From Trochalopteron elliotii (lineage: Eukaryota; Chordata; Aves; Passeriformes; Leiothrichidae): 64,000 bases of DNA. A model generated the notes under the pieces. That model did no database searches. It was given only the letters and a program-made list of their open reading frames with translations, and was not told the origin of the DNA. This document shows, piece by piece, positions 1-13,974 of the stretch. Position 1 is the first letter of the stretch. Every line of letters starts with the position of its first letter. The translations under genes were made by a program, and so were the position numbers. Where the stretch lies: assembly GCA_024734555.1 (NCBI GenBank), contig JANPWX010000333.1, positions 1,055,603-1,119,602 on the forward strand. Reading direction: 5' to 3'.

Positions 1-3000
1 GATGGCTCAAAGTAGTGAAAGAACATGGAGTAACCCATCACCAACACCCTCTTCCCATATCAGCAAAAAGACTCAGTTATGAGAATAAAAGGGACCTTGG
101 CTGCAAATGACTTAGGGCAGCATAAATATGTATTATGAATTTTAGGCTCAGACATAATTAAATGCCATTTGTCAGATCTATGCTTGTTTTTCATCTCATT
201 TGAGTTTTACAGAATGAATTAACTAACAAATGTGCCTCTGATTCTACCAAAACAAATCATTTCTCAGTAAAGTTGCCTCCAAGCAGCAGTGAGAGAGTGA
301 CTGGGGGGACTGACCTTCTGCTGTGAAGTTGTCACGTTCCAGCAGAGCCCTGAGTGGCAATGACAGCCTCAGTAATGGGGAGCCCATAGTGGCCTGGCAG
401 TCTTGTTGATAACTTGTTAATTTATTTAGTGCAGTGGTGCAGAGGCAAAGATCTGGAGTAAAGGGTGGGGTGGGCTGAGCCTCAGGGCTGAAATATGTAA
501 ATGTTCTGGTTTGGAGAAAAAAAAAATGGATTTCTTGTTCATTGTCGCTAAATGAGGTTGGTGACAGGAGCCACTGGCAAGCAAATAGGCTCATGTTTGT
601 ACCAAGGCAGCTTTCATTAAACACCTGATGCAGCAAATGTATGGTCAGTGTGTGCACAATGTGGGTAATAGAGCTCTAAGTGCTCCTCTTCTGGCCCTGT
701 GAATGCAGGATTACAGCACACCAAGGGACTTTCATCCTGAGCTGAGTCATAGGATGAGAAACAAAGGGTCTATGTGGCTTTCACAGGCAAAAGGGAGACA
801 GTGTTTAAGCCCATGTGTGAAGAAATCCTTTCCTTGCAATTTAACTGTATCTTGTAGAGCTATCTCACTTTGTTCCATCATATTAAACCAAAGGTCCTTC
901 TCATATGTAGGAAATTACTATAGCAAATGGATGGATTTGCTCACCATGTCTTAAATTCTGTTCTGAAATGTCAGCAAATGCTCAGGAATGGGTGATATAC
1001 ATCCTTTAAAGAATCTAATGTCTTCTCCAAGTGACAAGCTCCTGCAAGACCGAGATCCATTGGTAATGTCATAAAAGAGATACCCCAAAATCAAAACATT
1101 TATGTTGTTTGGAGAATCCCACATGTTGTCCCTAGCAGGTGGCCTCCTGCAGCTGTACTCTTCATGCCGTGTAGTTCATACATTTATGAAAGTAGTTTGT
1201 CATATCAGGTTAATGAAAATATGCAACAAATGCTCTAAATAGAGCTAGAGGCAAACAGGTGAGTCAGACAAATAGAGCTGATAACAGTTGTCCTGTGTAC
1301 ACCTCTGCAGAATTATCCTTAAAATATCTTAAAGAAGATGGGGTAGAGAGTATTTAACAAATAATGTGGTGTCATCTGAAAAACAAATCCAGATGGTGGT
1401 GTTAGCATATCCAGTGACTTAACCATAATGCCACATGTCTGCAGGAAAACAATAACCCCCACACAGCCCAAGTCTGCAAGCCTGAATTCATACACACTGA
1501 GGAGCTTTCTTATGAGGAAAGAAACAGCACCTGGTGGCCAGGTACCAACAGGAATACTGGTAGCAAGTGTTGGATCCCACCCATGAGCACAACCATTCTC
1601 ATGGCAGGCTGAGGAAGACACATTTCCCACTTCCCCAGTGAGCAAAGAGGTGCACTGGACTGTCTGCAGGCACCTGTCGTCAGCTGTGGCCCCATTGGTG
1701 TCAAGGGAGCTCTGGCAGCCTGCTCCTATCTTCTTCTTGCTCTTTCCAGGTCCTCAATGTGTTGCTGTGTGCCCTCCAGCTTCTGGAGGGTCTGGAGTGC
1801 CCACGGGACACCTCGGCTCTTGGCCTCAGTGCATGAATGTGCACGAGGAATTTCCCCTAACATTTATTATCCCTAGTACCACAGTCAACAGTTGGCTGGG
1901 TAACTGAGCAAATTTACTTGAACTCTTTATTTCCCAGGTCTTATTTTTCTAAGGAAGGCAATAAATCAATGACAGGAAAAGTACTCACCAGGCAGAAATT
2001 GGGTAGCTCCATGACTTAATCAGCACTGATTAATGCCGGTCGGGAATCTATCTCTGCATTTCTTTGGAATACATTTTGGAAAGTCTAGTAGTTCCTAGCA
2101 GAGTTTTGCATGAAAAATTAAATTACTGGTATATTCCTGTCTCTCCTTAACAACTAGGTTCCTTGAGGCTCACACCATCTTTTCAACGTGGGTCTGTCTG
2201 TCTCCGTGGAGCAGTGCTCCCTCCAGAGCTGGAGGCAGATGGTCTCTGGAGAGCCCAGTGCCAGGTCTGGGTGACAGGAGCGGAAAGGCAAGGACAGCCA
2301 CAGCCGGATGAGACACTTCTCTTCCTCCCTGGCTGCAGCACACTGAAAAAGCCAAGGATACGTCAGCCAGAGATGGGGCTGGGGGCCGGAGCTGCGTCAG
2401 AAGCAGCCCTGCTCCTGCGGGGGTGGAAGAGGAGCCGTGACTCCCGGGGAAGGTCAAGGCCGGCCAGCAAACAACCCGGGCGCGAAACCCCCAGATGGAT
2501 AAACAATCCAGACATCTGGTGAGATCCCGGCATCGCCGCAATCAGGGAGGTTTTGGCACCGGCTTTGACACTGCCAGGATTTCCCTTGTAATTAGCAGCG
2601 TGCAGCCCGTCTGGGGAGGATGTTCCCTCCGGAAAGCTGCTGGGACCAGGCTGCAAAGAGAGCTTAATCTCTGTGAAGAAAAGAATAACACCCAGTTAGT
2701 CTCTGGCTCACCAAATATCAGAAAATTACTGACTGGAACTCAACGAATATTAGATGCTACTGATAACTAACTACTAATAGCTAACTGGCTTGGTTGCTCC
2801 CAAGATTTCCTAAGGGGCTCACAGTGGGGCCACGAGGACAGCACTGGAAGAGGCTTGGAGCAGCCATGAGAAGGGATTCGGTATGGCAAAGGGAGCATAA
2901 ACCTCAGAGCACGTGGAAGTGTCTGCATCCCCCTCACAGCACCAGAAAGTTAGGTGGGTATGTATAAAACAGGCAAATTGAACCATAAATTTATTATGAT

Positions 3001-6000
3001 AAAAGGCTCAGTCTGGTAAGGCTATCAACATAATAGATTTTTCAGTTTCTACACTGATCCAGGCACACAGACACATAAAATACCTCCACAATAGGGTTTT
3101 TGTTGAAAAAAAAAAATCTGTGTTGTTAAAGACCTTAGCTACCTGTATTTGAAGATCGTTGTCTGAAAAGATGAAAAACATACATTTTCATTTCATTTCA
3201 GATTAGCATGGTAAACAGCTAGATCTGTTCTTTCAAGTGGAGCATTCGGCTCCATTTGTTAGCTTTGTTGCTGATATTTCACCTCTCCTATTTACTTAAC
3301 ATAGTTTGACAAGAAATTCTCAGTGAGATAATATATCTACATGAAAGACAGGCTGGGGAACAAGTCCAGGGGTTTCAGTTGGACAGAATCAATTATTTAT
3401 GTCTTTACCATTTTGGTCTGCCTTCATTCCACAGAAAGCACTCGGAAGAACTACTCAACCAGCTGCACATTTTTGGTAGATAGATATATTCTATTCTTAG
3501 GGAGGGAAAAAAAAAGGGGGACATCAGTATAAATCAAGATTGCACCCACTTGCGAAAAATATCAAATCCCAAGTGATGGAAGCTAACACCCTGCAAAACA
3601 ATGCCCTCTTCTCCCTAGCCAGGCAGGATGGCCCCTGCTGCAGGGAGCAACCAGTACAAACAGAATTAGCAAATGTTCCTGTTGCTACACAAAATTAGAC
3701 AAACTGTATAGAAGTCAGCTTCATTTCTCCCCACCAGCACAGTAGAAATGATCCTTACACAGCAACCAGCTGGTGCAAGGAGTTTCTGAGGCTGAGGTGT
3801 AAGGCAGGTGATGGAGGACACCTCCATTCTTCAATAAATATCAGAAAGGAAAATTGCTTACCCGTTCTGGATAGCTTGAAAACGTAAACCAGAGCAGTCT
3901 CACATACAGCCCATCCCAGCTCGGATCAGCAGGCAGACCCTGAAGAGACCCAAGGCACTGGAGTTCCTGTTTCAGCATTCTGGGATGGGACCATGCCAAA
4001 CATCAATCCAAAGGCAGGCAGCCTTAGCCAAAGGCTGCCAGGCTGCAGGGACAGCAGAGTGGCTCCAGTTCCTGCAGCAGCATCACAGTAAGTGACAAGG
4101 GGAAGTTTCTACAACCCATGAGCACTTTGTCAGTCAGAGGTCAATGAGAAAGGCTAAAGAATACAAAAAAAAAAGAAAAAAAAAAGCATAAATAAAAAAA
4201 TAAGTGGGGTAGATGAATGAAAGGGAATGGGCAGTGAATTTAAAAAATAAAGAGAGAAACCAAAGCATGCTAAAAACTTACCCAAAGTAAAAGCCAGGCC
4301 TTCATGATGTTCCTGCAGAAGCCTAGGTGAAATCTCCCCCTCACTTTGATGATGGAGGGTCAGGTCCTTAGGAAAAAGGGTTAGTTTGGACATAATGAAA
4401 AGAAAGAATGTAGTGCAAATGAAGGAAAATAAGTGAGTGGTGCCGTACAAAAATAACAATTCTGTAGCTACTAGGCAATATTGTTATCTCTGCACACATC
4501 CAAGGACTTAAGTGACCCACTACTCTTGCTGAGGATCTGCTCCATTAATAATAAGAAAGAGCAATTTAAACTATGGCTTTTTTCATTGTGTTTTATACAG
4601 GTTTGGGGAATATATTATCAAAGGCTCCAATTCTGGCCAAAGTCCACAGGAATCATCACCTGTGGTCAGGCCCTGGATAGAAAGATCAGAGCTATCTTTG
4701 CGTAGCCCTACCACCAAAAACAGATCAATCAGAAGTAACTCAAAAGGAAATAGTCTACAGGGAACAGATGAAGATGCATTTAGAGGAAATAATCCCCATT
4801 CAGGATGCCATTATTAAAAGAGAGAGATAACTATCAGAGCTAAGATATGTCAGGGCAACCTCGTTGACATGGGACTGGAGAACTTCTACTGTAAAAGCAG
4901 AGAAACTAGGTCAGTGCTTTTTGAAGAGAGGAAAGCTCAGGGTGGACATCATTATTTTATACACGATTCTAAGGGGAATAGCTAGGAGAGATGTCAGAAA
5001 ACTAGTGTCAAATACAAGAACAAATGGACAGGCTCTAAGAAAGGGAAATGAAGAGAAACTAAAGGAGGCTCGAGCTCAAGGGATATAAACATTTCTGTAC
5101 ACACTAAGCAGTTGATGCAAGGACTGGGTTACAGAAAGGGCTGCTAAGAGCAACCAATAAGGGTTTGGAAAAGGGAAAGCTTTGTGGGCTACAGCCACCT
5201 GAGAGCAGACAAATCTGTCTCTTGATCTTGTCTGTCCCTAGAATTGCCCAAGTTTCAATCTCAAAATTACTACGAGGTTCACACACGGTAAATCTCTGTG
5301 CAAGCGCAATAGATTGAAGTGAGAATTCAGTTTATCACTCAAAGATAAAACTCAGAAGAGCGTTTGCCTTCTAATTCTATTAATATAAATGTAATTACAA
5401 TGGCTAATTCCAATTCAAATGTTAACTTTTAAGGACTGGTGGTGGTAGCAGCCTACAGAGAAAGAGATGATGCTGGAATCCCTGATTCTTAGGTTTGATC
5501 AATAGGTCAGTACTAATAGACTTTATTTATTAATTGGAGCATGTGGTTTGAAAATGAGCCTAGTTATTTGGTTGCATGTTCTAACAACTAGAATATTTGC
5601 ATGTTGCTGTTGTCTCTGTGCAAGAAAAAAGGCTCTCTGTAGTGTTGTAACAGGCAAGAATTGTCTTTATTTTAAAAAGAAGAAAAAGGCAGAAATGCTA
5701 ACTGTGATGCAAGTGACTTCTAGAACATGCTGCCTTAAACACATATCAAAATACTACCTTTTGTTCAAAGTACCTGAAATGTAAACCAGTGACTAGGGGA
5801 AGGAAAAAAACCCAAGTAGATTGAGGTAATAGCTTGGGGCAAAGGGAATTGAAGACAGAGGATAATCAGTGGACTGTACAGTCTAGAGCTCCTTCAGGGC
5901 ATTTTCTTATATCCTCTGAAATTTAAAGGCAGAACTTCATATGGTAGAAATAAGCACATTTTTATTGAAGCTGATGGAGCTAAGCTATGGGTCTGTTCCC

Positions 6001-6200
6001 AAATATGTATTCTAATACTTTTAAAGAAGAAAATAGGAGGAAAAAAGTAGCAGAAACACAAGAGACACAACAGTCCCACTGAATATGTGTCAGATGCTGA
6101 GTCCTGTAAAAAGTGTAATGCCAACCCTGTTCATTGGGAATTTTCCTTGTTTAGAATTATGTGGTTTAGGATATGGTATAGGAGTGATGGTAGTACAAGG
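1..6200. other. Intergenic DNA downstream of FOXP1, no gene seen
   Basis: No coding region with recognisable homology or codon pattern. Open frames here are short and overlap on both strands. A GC-richer patch lies at about 2,225-2,560 (separate entry). A-rich runs occur at 4,165-4,200. The expected neighbour on this side in other vertebrates is a gene desert leading to MITF, which fits the emptiness. Confidence 0.7.
2225..2560. other. GC-rich patch with several CpGs in the intergenic region
   Basis: This stretch is clearly more GC-rich than its surroundings, with CpGs concentrated at 2,390-2,550. Open frames on both strands here look like by-products of the base composition. It could be an enhancer or a weak promoter; nothing in the sequence decides this. 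Confidence 0.35.
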
Positions 6201-6262
6201 TTGGCAGTTGGATTAGATGATCTTGAAGGTGTCTTCCAGCCTTAATGATTCTGTAATTCTGT
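6201..6262 (+). mobile_element. CR1 LINE fragment (3' tail)
   Basis: Matches the end of avian CR1: GGATTAGATGATCTTGAAGG, then TTCCAGCCTTAATGATTCTG and a degenerate ATTCTGT tail. Only the last ~60 bases remain. Confidence 0.75.
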
Positions 6263-8190
6263 AAGGAATTTTTTCTACTGTCTTACCTTGGCCTGAAAAA
6301 TGTCACAAACCTTCCTCCTTTCCAGCCCAGTGGTTAAACAAGAGAGATCTTGAAGTGAAATATGAGGAGGAAAGAGTCTGCAGTCCTCTCTGCCTCCATT
6401 CTGTACAGTGGTAGTAGAAATGTGCTTGCACCTTCCAGATCGTAAAAATCCCTGGCAATGAGATGCTCATAAAACTTTCAGAGTACCTTCAGATCAATTT
6501 TGAACCACCAGGATGTGATACTGAGATGAAGTGGCCCATCTCAACCACGGTTACAGCCACTGAGACATTGATGTTGACACGGAACCAAAAATTTGTCACG
6601 ACGCTGGGGAAGAGCAGGGATCACAGAGTGAGTGATACTGATCAAAGCAGATGAGAGTCAGGAATGTTTATCCAGGAGATGCAAACTCAGACACATACCT
6701 CGGTGATCTGAAGCCGTCAGAGTTAATATGCTGTCTATTAACATTTGTTCAAATACAGCACCTGTCAGAGCACGCACAGGAAAAGGGATTTTTAGGTCAA
6801 TCTGACACGTGAAGAGTGAGATGTTGTTGAGAGGAGCTAACCCTGGCTGGCTGGAAGTGGGTGCTGTGTTTTCTGTGCACCTTGTCTTCTCCTAGGCACC
6901 AAACCCCAGAGGTTAATGCTCTCTGTGGACTTTGGTTTTACTCCAGTATGACCATTTCTCTTAATAACACTCAAATATCTGCCATGCTAATGCAGCTCTG
7001 GCACTGCTCTGTGAGGAAGGGGAATGCAGTGGTTACTGGTTGTCTGCAGCGGAGGTGAGGTTGGAGAAGGGTTTCCTACAGCCAGAGCTCTCTAGAGCTC
7101 AGCACCCAGTTGCACCCTCACAGATCAATGCTCTCAGGAGGGAAGTGCAGCACCCTAGCAGCCCCAAGCCCCGGTGCTGATCCCCTGCTGATGTTTGGGT
7201 ATGTGTGTAACACTACCCAAACAGCCCCAGGAGTGATTACAATAGATTCTATACTGAAGAAAATAGGGTGGCCAATAAGTTTTCACCTCTCACCAGGTGC
7301 CTAGAACAACATCCCATTATCAAGCAGCTGGGCACTCCGTGGGAAGATTTTTCATCTCTGTTTCACACACAGGCTATCACAAAATATTACTTGTATTATT
7401 GTGTGTCCTTAAGCAACAGGAAAGCAGAGAATTTATATTTTGGGCAGTCCTCAGTGTCATTGTTATTGTCCATGCCACGGTTGCATATCTTAACCTGAAC
7501 TTTGAAAGCTCACTACATATCAGGTAGTTTCAGAACAAACCCATGTTCTTAATGAGTAAATGAAGTTACTGTTACTTTAGTTTATTCTAAGTGTTGAACC
7601 CAGCATGGGATCTAACCTGGAACAGTCATCTCAAGAATATTACAGTGGAAAGTAGAGCGTAGGATTTAACATTGGAAATTAGAAGTTGATCCTACTTCTT
7701 ATACAAAATTGAGATTGACAAAATTGAGGTTTATCTACATAAACCTTTAAACAAAGATGTGGCTCTGAATCAAAATTAGGGAACTGGAGAAATGAAATTG
7801 AGGACTTTGTGCTCTTAAAGGAAACTTGCCCAGCAAGACTCTCAGCAGCGGAGAACTAAGCGCAGACATTAATGGAGTCAGGTCTTTTTCTGGAGGTCAA
7901 TTTTTAATAAATCAAGATTGTTTAAAAATTATAATTATTGATTAATTAAATTTATACTTGGAGCTTAGCCCTCTTAGTTTTGAAGAGTCTGTACACCCAA
8001 CTGGTATGAATGATGAACTGAAAGAAAGGAAAGAAGTCATTATTTAATTAACTGCTATTCCAACTGGATCTAATGCTGACAATGAGTTTGGAGGTCTGTT
8101 CCCCACAAGTACAAGTAAAGGGGCTTTTGCAGGTCTCTCTCTGCACTCAGATTCCATAAAGCAACCTGCCCTGTGTCTGGCTGTACAGAA
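6263..8190. other. Intergenic DNA, nothing recognised
   Basis: Unique sequence between two CR1 tails. No gene, tRNA or simple repeat of note. AT-rich from about 7,860 to 8,050. Confidence 0.6.
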
Positions 8191-8194
8191 ACTG

Positions 8195-8398
8195 AAAAAG
8201 GGCAGGTTTGGATTAGATATAAGGAAGAAATTCTGTGAGGGTGGTGAGACACTGGTAGAGGATGCCCAGACAAATGACCAAGGCCAGGCTGGACAGGGCT
8301 TGGAACTACCTGGTCTAGTGGAAGATGTCCCTGCCAGAGGTTGGGACAAGGCAAGCTTTCAGGTCACTTCCAACCCAAACCATTCCATGATTCTTTGA
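8195..8398 (+). mobile_element. CR1 LINE fragment (3' end)
   Basis: Reads as a CR1 3' end: GTTTGGATTAGATATAAGGA, then a GGTGGTGAGACACTGG segment, CCTGGTCTAGTGGAAG, and ACTTCCAACCCAAACCATTC with an ATTCT-type tail. It is 5'-truncated, as most CR1 copies are, and encodes no intact protein. Confidence 0.9.
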
Positions 8399-8399
8399 T

Positions 8400-9320
8400 G
8401 AATAATACGTTCACTTCCAAAATGTGGTGCAAAAATCCTCAAAAGACAGAGTAAGACAGTTTGGAAGCACATTATGAGTCCAAAAGTCCAACAGTGAAGT
8501 GTACAAAGCTGAACTGCACAGTTGTACAAGCAGTTTCTGGGCTCAGATGAATGTAGCTGAAAGTAACTCAACAGGGCTGGAAACTGACAGAGAAACAGCA
8601 CAAAAGCAGGAGTATCCATTTACCTAAACTGGAGCTTCTAAGGTGAGAGCAGGCAGCATTAGGCCCTTTGCATGCAGAGGGGAACCAGCTGAAGAGGAAA
8701 AAGGAGCAACACCCGAGGCAATGTGGTACCAAAGGCAGGGGACTGGAGGTGAGTGAAATGAGAAATGAGGAGGCACCATGTTGGCATGAAGTGATACACT
8801 GTCACAGGCAGCTCCCAAGCTGATCCCACACTTAAAAATAGATTGACATTTATCCAGGAGATGAGTTTGTTATTCTGTAACTACAGCATTTTCTATTATG
8901 TTTGATAAGGGAAAGAAGATTGCATCTTGGTCAGAAATATAAAAATTCTCCTCCTAGCAGGGGATAATAGCAGGAGAACAGGGGCAGATGACAACTGCAG
9001 ATTTAAAATAGTTCAGTGCAGTCCCTGGCAGGGAAGATAAGTTCAGCACTGGCTGAGATGTCATCCCACACTCAAAGCCAGGCCACCCCTGTGGTGTCCC
9101 ACAGCAGTGCCCTGCTCCTCTCCCCTCCAGAGCTGCACTCGGGGCAATTCTTCTGGGAGTCAACTTGATACTGCACAGAAAGTCATTAGAGGAAGAAAGA
9201 CAGGGCCAGTCAGTGTCCCAGCAGGGCCCTGATCTAGGGGAAGTTTTGGGGTGGAATTAGTGTAAAAGAGGTGTTGGCTGTCAAGGACAAGGGGGTTGTG
9301 GGGTGTGTCTGTCTGTTGTG
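8400..9320. other. Intergenic DNA between CR1 copies
   Basis: No gene found. The stretch at about 9,050-9,170 is rather GC-rich, but I could not assign it to a repeat family. Confidence 0.55.
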
Positions 9321-9324
9321 GGGG

Positions 9325-9636
9325 CCACAAGAAAGATGGAGAGACCCTATCTACAAAAGCATGTTGTGACAGGACAAGGGGAAATGGCTTCAAAATGAGC
9401 AGGTTTGGATTTGATATTGGGAAGAAATTCTTCTGTGGGAGGGTGGGCAGGCCCGGGCACAGGGTGCCCAGAGCAGCTGTGGCTGCCCCTGGATCCCTGG
9501 AAATGTCCAAGGCCAGGTTGGACATTGGGGCTTGGAGCTACGTGGGATAGAGGAAGGTGCCCTGCCCATGACAGGGAGTTGGACCAAGATGATCTTTTAC
9601 GGAACCTTCCAACCAAAACCAGTCTGTGATTCTACA
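9325..9636 (+). mobile_element. CR1 LINE fragment (3' end, longer copy)
   Basis: Contains CACAAGAAAGATGGAGAGAC, GTGACAGGACAAGGGG, GGTTTGGATTTGATATTGGG, GGCCAGGTTGGACATTGGGG and the tail GATCTTTTACGGAACCTTCC with GTGATTCTA. These are in CR1 order. Several frames run open across it only because of composition. Confidence 0.9.
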
Positions 9637-9639
9637 ACC

Positions 9640-12605
9640 ATATCCCAAACAGATGTGAAGCATGTACATACTGCCTGTCTTCTGCAATTGCACAGTAGGT
9701 AGTGCAAAAACCTTAACTTTGCAAAAAATCCAAACCTCTTTTGTTTCAGTGTGTAACTGTTGATCTAAAATGGGAGTTCTTGTTTTTTAATTCACAAAGC
9801 TTAAAAGATCGTTCATTTTATATTAAAATGATAGCCTTTGCAAGAGACCTTCAATCTAATTAAAGCCAGGAGATTAGCATCCCTTAGAATATTTGCAAAG
9901 CCTGCAATGCAAAGTTAATGAAATGTGTACACTTTTACAAAGCTTTAATTTTTAATGAAATAATTCAGGACATGGACCTTGCTCCTCTGCCTCACCAGTG
10001 TCCAAAACGGGGTGTTTATAAACAATGCAAAGTTCTGGGCTGAGGAAGACAGAGGAGAGGATAATCTAAAGGCTTCTTGGTAACTACTGCAAGCCTGTCT
10101 TTTATCTCTTCTGTTCAGCCTGAGACTGTGAATATTCCTGATTAATAGTAATGAGTGAGAATTTGATTTCAGAGTGGCAGTTATTTTCAAGGCTATGTAT
10201 ATGTGTATATATGTGTATATATGTGTGTATGTATAAATATATATATGTAGCATATACTATATTTATCTATAAATATAAACATGTATAATAAATTAGATAT
10301 ACAACTGTATAAAATCACAGCGACTGCTAAAGGGACCTTAAATAAAACATGTAAGGGAATATGTTGCAAGGGAATTTCTCCTATTTGGAGAAATGGGCTG
10401 AGCTCAGAGGCAGGGGAACAGCCAGGGCTGGACCAGTCTAGTTCAGAGGGGATGACCAAAGGAAACCCTAAGCAATTCCAGCCTCTTTTCAGGTCAGGCT
10501 CTTCTAATGATGGCCCCACTCCTCTGTTATCGGTTGAGAGGGAAGAAAAGAGGAAAAAAACTGAAGCACAGAGAGGAGCAAGCCCTGTTCAGAGTCAGGG
10601 TTGTTGGCAATGTCAGGGGGCAGGGCATCCCCAGGGCCATGCACACCCTGTCCTGGGCTGATTTACAAACAGCCACACCATTAGAGCTATTTACTGCATC
10701 TGCTTCTTTCACCCTTTCTTTTGCTGCCTCTCAGTTTTGCCACAGAAAATATCTGGCTGTTGCATTCAAAATAGTAATTCTTTTATAGAGCCACCCCCCT
10801 ACTTTATATTATGCTTACTGGATCCTTCTGAAACCAAAATGTTAGAATATCCTAATCTTGCTCTACATTTTAAAGCTGAAAGATAAACGTGTTGTTTAAT
10901 GAAATCCACAACACTACAGGAATAGTAACCATTGTGTTTCTTCATTTCAAAGAAGGGCTGAAATCTAACATCTGGTGTAACTGTACAAACCTGACCTTAG
11001 GTCACAGTAAGTATTGTATTGTTGATGATGGATACGCTTTTTTCATTACCATGCTGTCTCCATTCTTTCAGCATCCATGCTGTGAATCCCCAGTTATAGC
11101 CAGGACTATTGATAAATACTGATTTTTAAAATACAATTCTTTTTTTTTTTTTTTTTCACTTTTATGCATGCATTGTACAGTATTTTCTTTTTAAAATAGC
11201 TCTTCTAGTTTGTTGTCAACAATATGCTATTATTTGAGAAAACTTTTCTGCATGACAGCTCTAACACACAAGGATCAAGGATTATGTGTCTGAAGATGCA
11301 GCTATGATCCTGAAAGAACAGTGTCACGAAAAGGTGATCCTCTGCCTCTAATGCCTTCCCCTGTACTTGCCTCTTTGGATGATCATTTCCTTAAAGCCCG
11401 TGTAGAACCAGGGTTTAAGGTTTAAATTGGGAAGCAGATGTGGACACCTGTGAATGTGTCTTTGCAGATCATTGTTTCAAGGTTTCAGCCCCTGTGCAGG
11501 AAATGAGGCCTTGCACTGTCCTGTGTGATTGATGTCCATTATTCCCAAGACCTGGGGTAATTCAGACTAGGTCAGTGAGTGTGCAGGAGCAGTGCTGTAA
11601 CCAGTGCTCCCAGCAAGCCCAGTGAAGTACCAGTCAAGGAAAGAAGATGTTGCCCTTATACCTGGAAGTTCTGGTGAGATTAACTACATAAAAGCCACCA
11701 GAAGCTCCAACACTGAACTGGGAGAGTGAGGGCCAATTTAATGATGATTTCAATTTCTTTGCTTTGCTGACCATATCTATCTCCAGAACCTTTCCATTTT
11801 TTGGAGCTCTCCAAGAGCATCACAAGACTCTTAGCACCAGAGCTTAATTTTTTTTTCCCCTAAAGCTGTGCAAACACAAACTTCTTTTCCAATCATTTGG
11901 GCAGCAGATGCCCAGGCTCATTCAGACTTGACTCTTTGGGACAGAAATCCTGACTGGGATTTCTGGACATAGTGTCAGCAAAGGAGAAATATGTCCTGAC
12001 CTAATCCTTAGGCTGTAATGCACATGCTGTGTTCTCGCTAGGTACTAATATTCCTTCATGATGTTACTGTATCATGCAGTGGAGGTAAAACAGAATATCC
12101 TTGGTTTATCCTCGTGCTCCCAATGGAGATGTGCAGAATGAAGCTCTGACTCCTTGAAATCCTGACATTTTCACCAAACTAGCAGTAACCAGCATGGAAA
12201 ACGTCTGAAGACATGGCTTTTACACTTGTAAGAAACATCTATTCATTTCAGTTCTGCCAAAGCTAAACACATTTATAGATTTGTTCGTAATTATTTTTAG
12301 AGTAGAATTCTGTTTGTTTGACAATATCTGAAAAATTAAATACCTGGGGCAACGTTGCTGAGTGCAGCTGGTACATTGGAAACATGGGGAAACACTTGCT
12401 GTAATTGTGAAGGTTTTATTTAGTGGCTCTGAAGGCAGAGTTAACTCATTCAGTGAGGACAGGTTGTTTGATGGGCTGGTGGTGCTGCCCTCTCTGTCAC
12501 AAGCTGCAGCCCTGTCCTGCAGACAGGTCTGTGCTTCCCAGGAACAAGGGACAGGGTCAACCTTCGGGATCTGTTGGGCTGAGTTCAGAGCAGGCACCAA
12601 GTTGG
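9640..12605. other. Intergenic DNA, AT-rich, no gene seen
   Basis: Includes a TATATG-type microsatellite at 10,194-10,260 and a T17-18 run near 11,141. No coding or RNA gene recognised. Confidence 0.6.
10194..10260. repeat. TATATGTG-type microsatellite
   Basis: Repeated TATATGTG units grading into ATATAT. A simple low-complexity repeat of alternating purines and pyrimidines. Confidence 0.85.
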
Positions 12606-12609
12606 TTTT

Positions 12610-12970
12610 AGGGATGGAGCAGCTCTGCTGTGAGGAAAGGCTGAAAGAATTGGGATGGTTCAGCCTGTAGAAGAGGAGGCTCTGAGGTGACTTAGTTTTG
12701 GCCTTCAGTACCTGGAGGGAGCTACAAGAAAGATGGAAAGAGATTATTTACATTGACCTGGAGTGACAGGACAATAAGTAATGGATTCAAACTGATGGAC
12801 AGTAGGTTTAGATATTAAGAAGAAAGGCTTCCCTCAGGGTGGTGAGGCCCTGACACAGGTTACCCAAAGAAGCTGTGGCTGCTCGATCTCTGGAAGTGTT
12901 GAAGGCCAGGTTGGACCAGTCTTGGAGCATCCTGGGATAGTGGAAGTTGTCCTGGCAGAAGGCTGGTGCC
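12610..12970 (+). mobile_element. CR1 LINE fragment (3' end, ~360 bases)
   Basis: Starts GGATGGAGCAGCTCTGCTGT, followed by GAGGAAAGGCTGAAAGAATT, AGCCTGTAGAAGAGGAGGCT, a GTGACAGGACAATAAG segment, AGGGTGGTGAGGCCCTGACA and GGCCAGGTTGGACCAGTCTT. This is the CR1 order. The terminal ATTCTAT tail is eroded. Confidence 0.9.
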
Positions 12971-12974
12971 AGGT

Positions 12975-13720
12975 TTCTGTGCCATGAGGGTGCAGAAGAC
13001 TCTGGACCTGCCCAGCTGTGAACAGAAATCCACTGGCAGGACAGTTAACAAATATTCTATATTCTTCCCACCCATTCTGCACTTTCTATGACCTCTTCCT
13101 TTCATCGGTACAAGTAAATTGAATTCAGCACATTTAAAGACCCTGTCTGGATCCATAACATTCATAACCGTGCTGTAACCATGAATGAAAAGCTGAGGGA
13201 GAGTATGGTTTGTATCCAAGGGCTCTTTTGCTTTTTATATGTTTACATATACCAGCCAATGGTCAGCAAATAAGCACCATGGCTGGTAATGAAATGTTCG
13301 AACCATCTGTTTTAATCTGCAATTTAATTTCACTATAAAATATTAAAGTTGTTCCGATGGTTGGGTTGGTATGGCTGCTTTATATGAAAAGAATTGAGTA
13401 TCCCAGAGCAATTACATTGCACCAAGCACATGCTGTGGTTATTATATTCTCTATTGTTATTTTGTTCCATTAAAAATGCTAAAAAGCCTTCTTAACATGG
13501 TATGACAGAGTTTTAGGCCTCTCTTTTTTTGTTAAAAACAAGGAGCAAATGCTGAGGACAAGTGCAGGAGGAAGATACTGGCAAAAGAATAGTCTTCTTC
13601 ATGATCCCTCAAGAGGAACAATGGAACCATTTTCCAAGAGAGATGGTCAATGCCACAGGCTGGTCAGAGCCTTAAAACAGGCAATATTGTCATTAACAGG
13701 CTTTAACTTTTGGTCAGCCC
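12975..13720. other. Intergenic DNA between CR1 copies
   Basis: Unique AT-rich sequence with no gene. The last part (from about 13,645) may be an eroded CR1 body leading into the tail listed next. Confidence 0.5.
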
Positions 13721-13724
13721 TGAT

Positions 13725-13778
13725 GTGGACTTGATGATCCTGGTAGGTCTCTTCCAACTGAATTTATTCTATTCTATA
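13725..13778 (+). mobile_element. CR1 LINE 3' tail
   Basis: GACTTGATGATCCTGGTAGG, then TCTTCCAACTGAATTTATTC and an ATTCTATTCTAT tail, the standard end of CR1 copies. Confidence 0.8.
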
Positions 13779-13974
13779 CAAAATAAATGTCTGTGGAAAT
13801 GCTGAACAGATAAAACTAGAAAGTGATTTTGACATTGCAGCTTTTGGAAGCTGCAGCATTTTTGGAAATCTTTGCTACGTTTTCCACTGGCATTGCTTTC
13901 TATTGTGGGATTTTAGAGAACATTCCTTGAGGGGCTAGTGGCAGCTGTGTTTTGGGTTGTGGCCCCTCAGGTCC

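Noticed and set aside
2163..2656. Several overlapping open frames on both strands in the GC-rich patch
   Set aside because: Open frames in all directions are expected where stop codons are rare through base composition. No domain is recognisable.
9160..9629. Five overlapping open frames
   Set aside because: They are all inside or beside a CR1 3' end and arise from its composition; none is CR1 reverse transcriptase.
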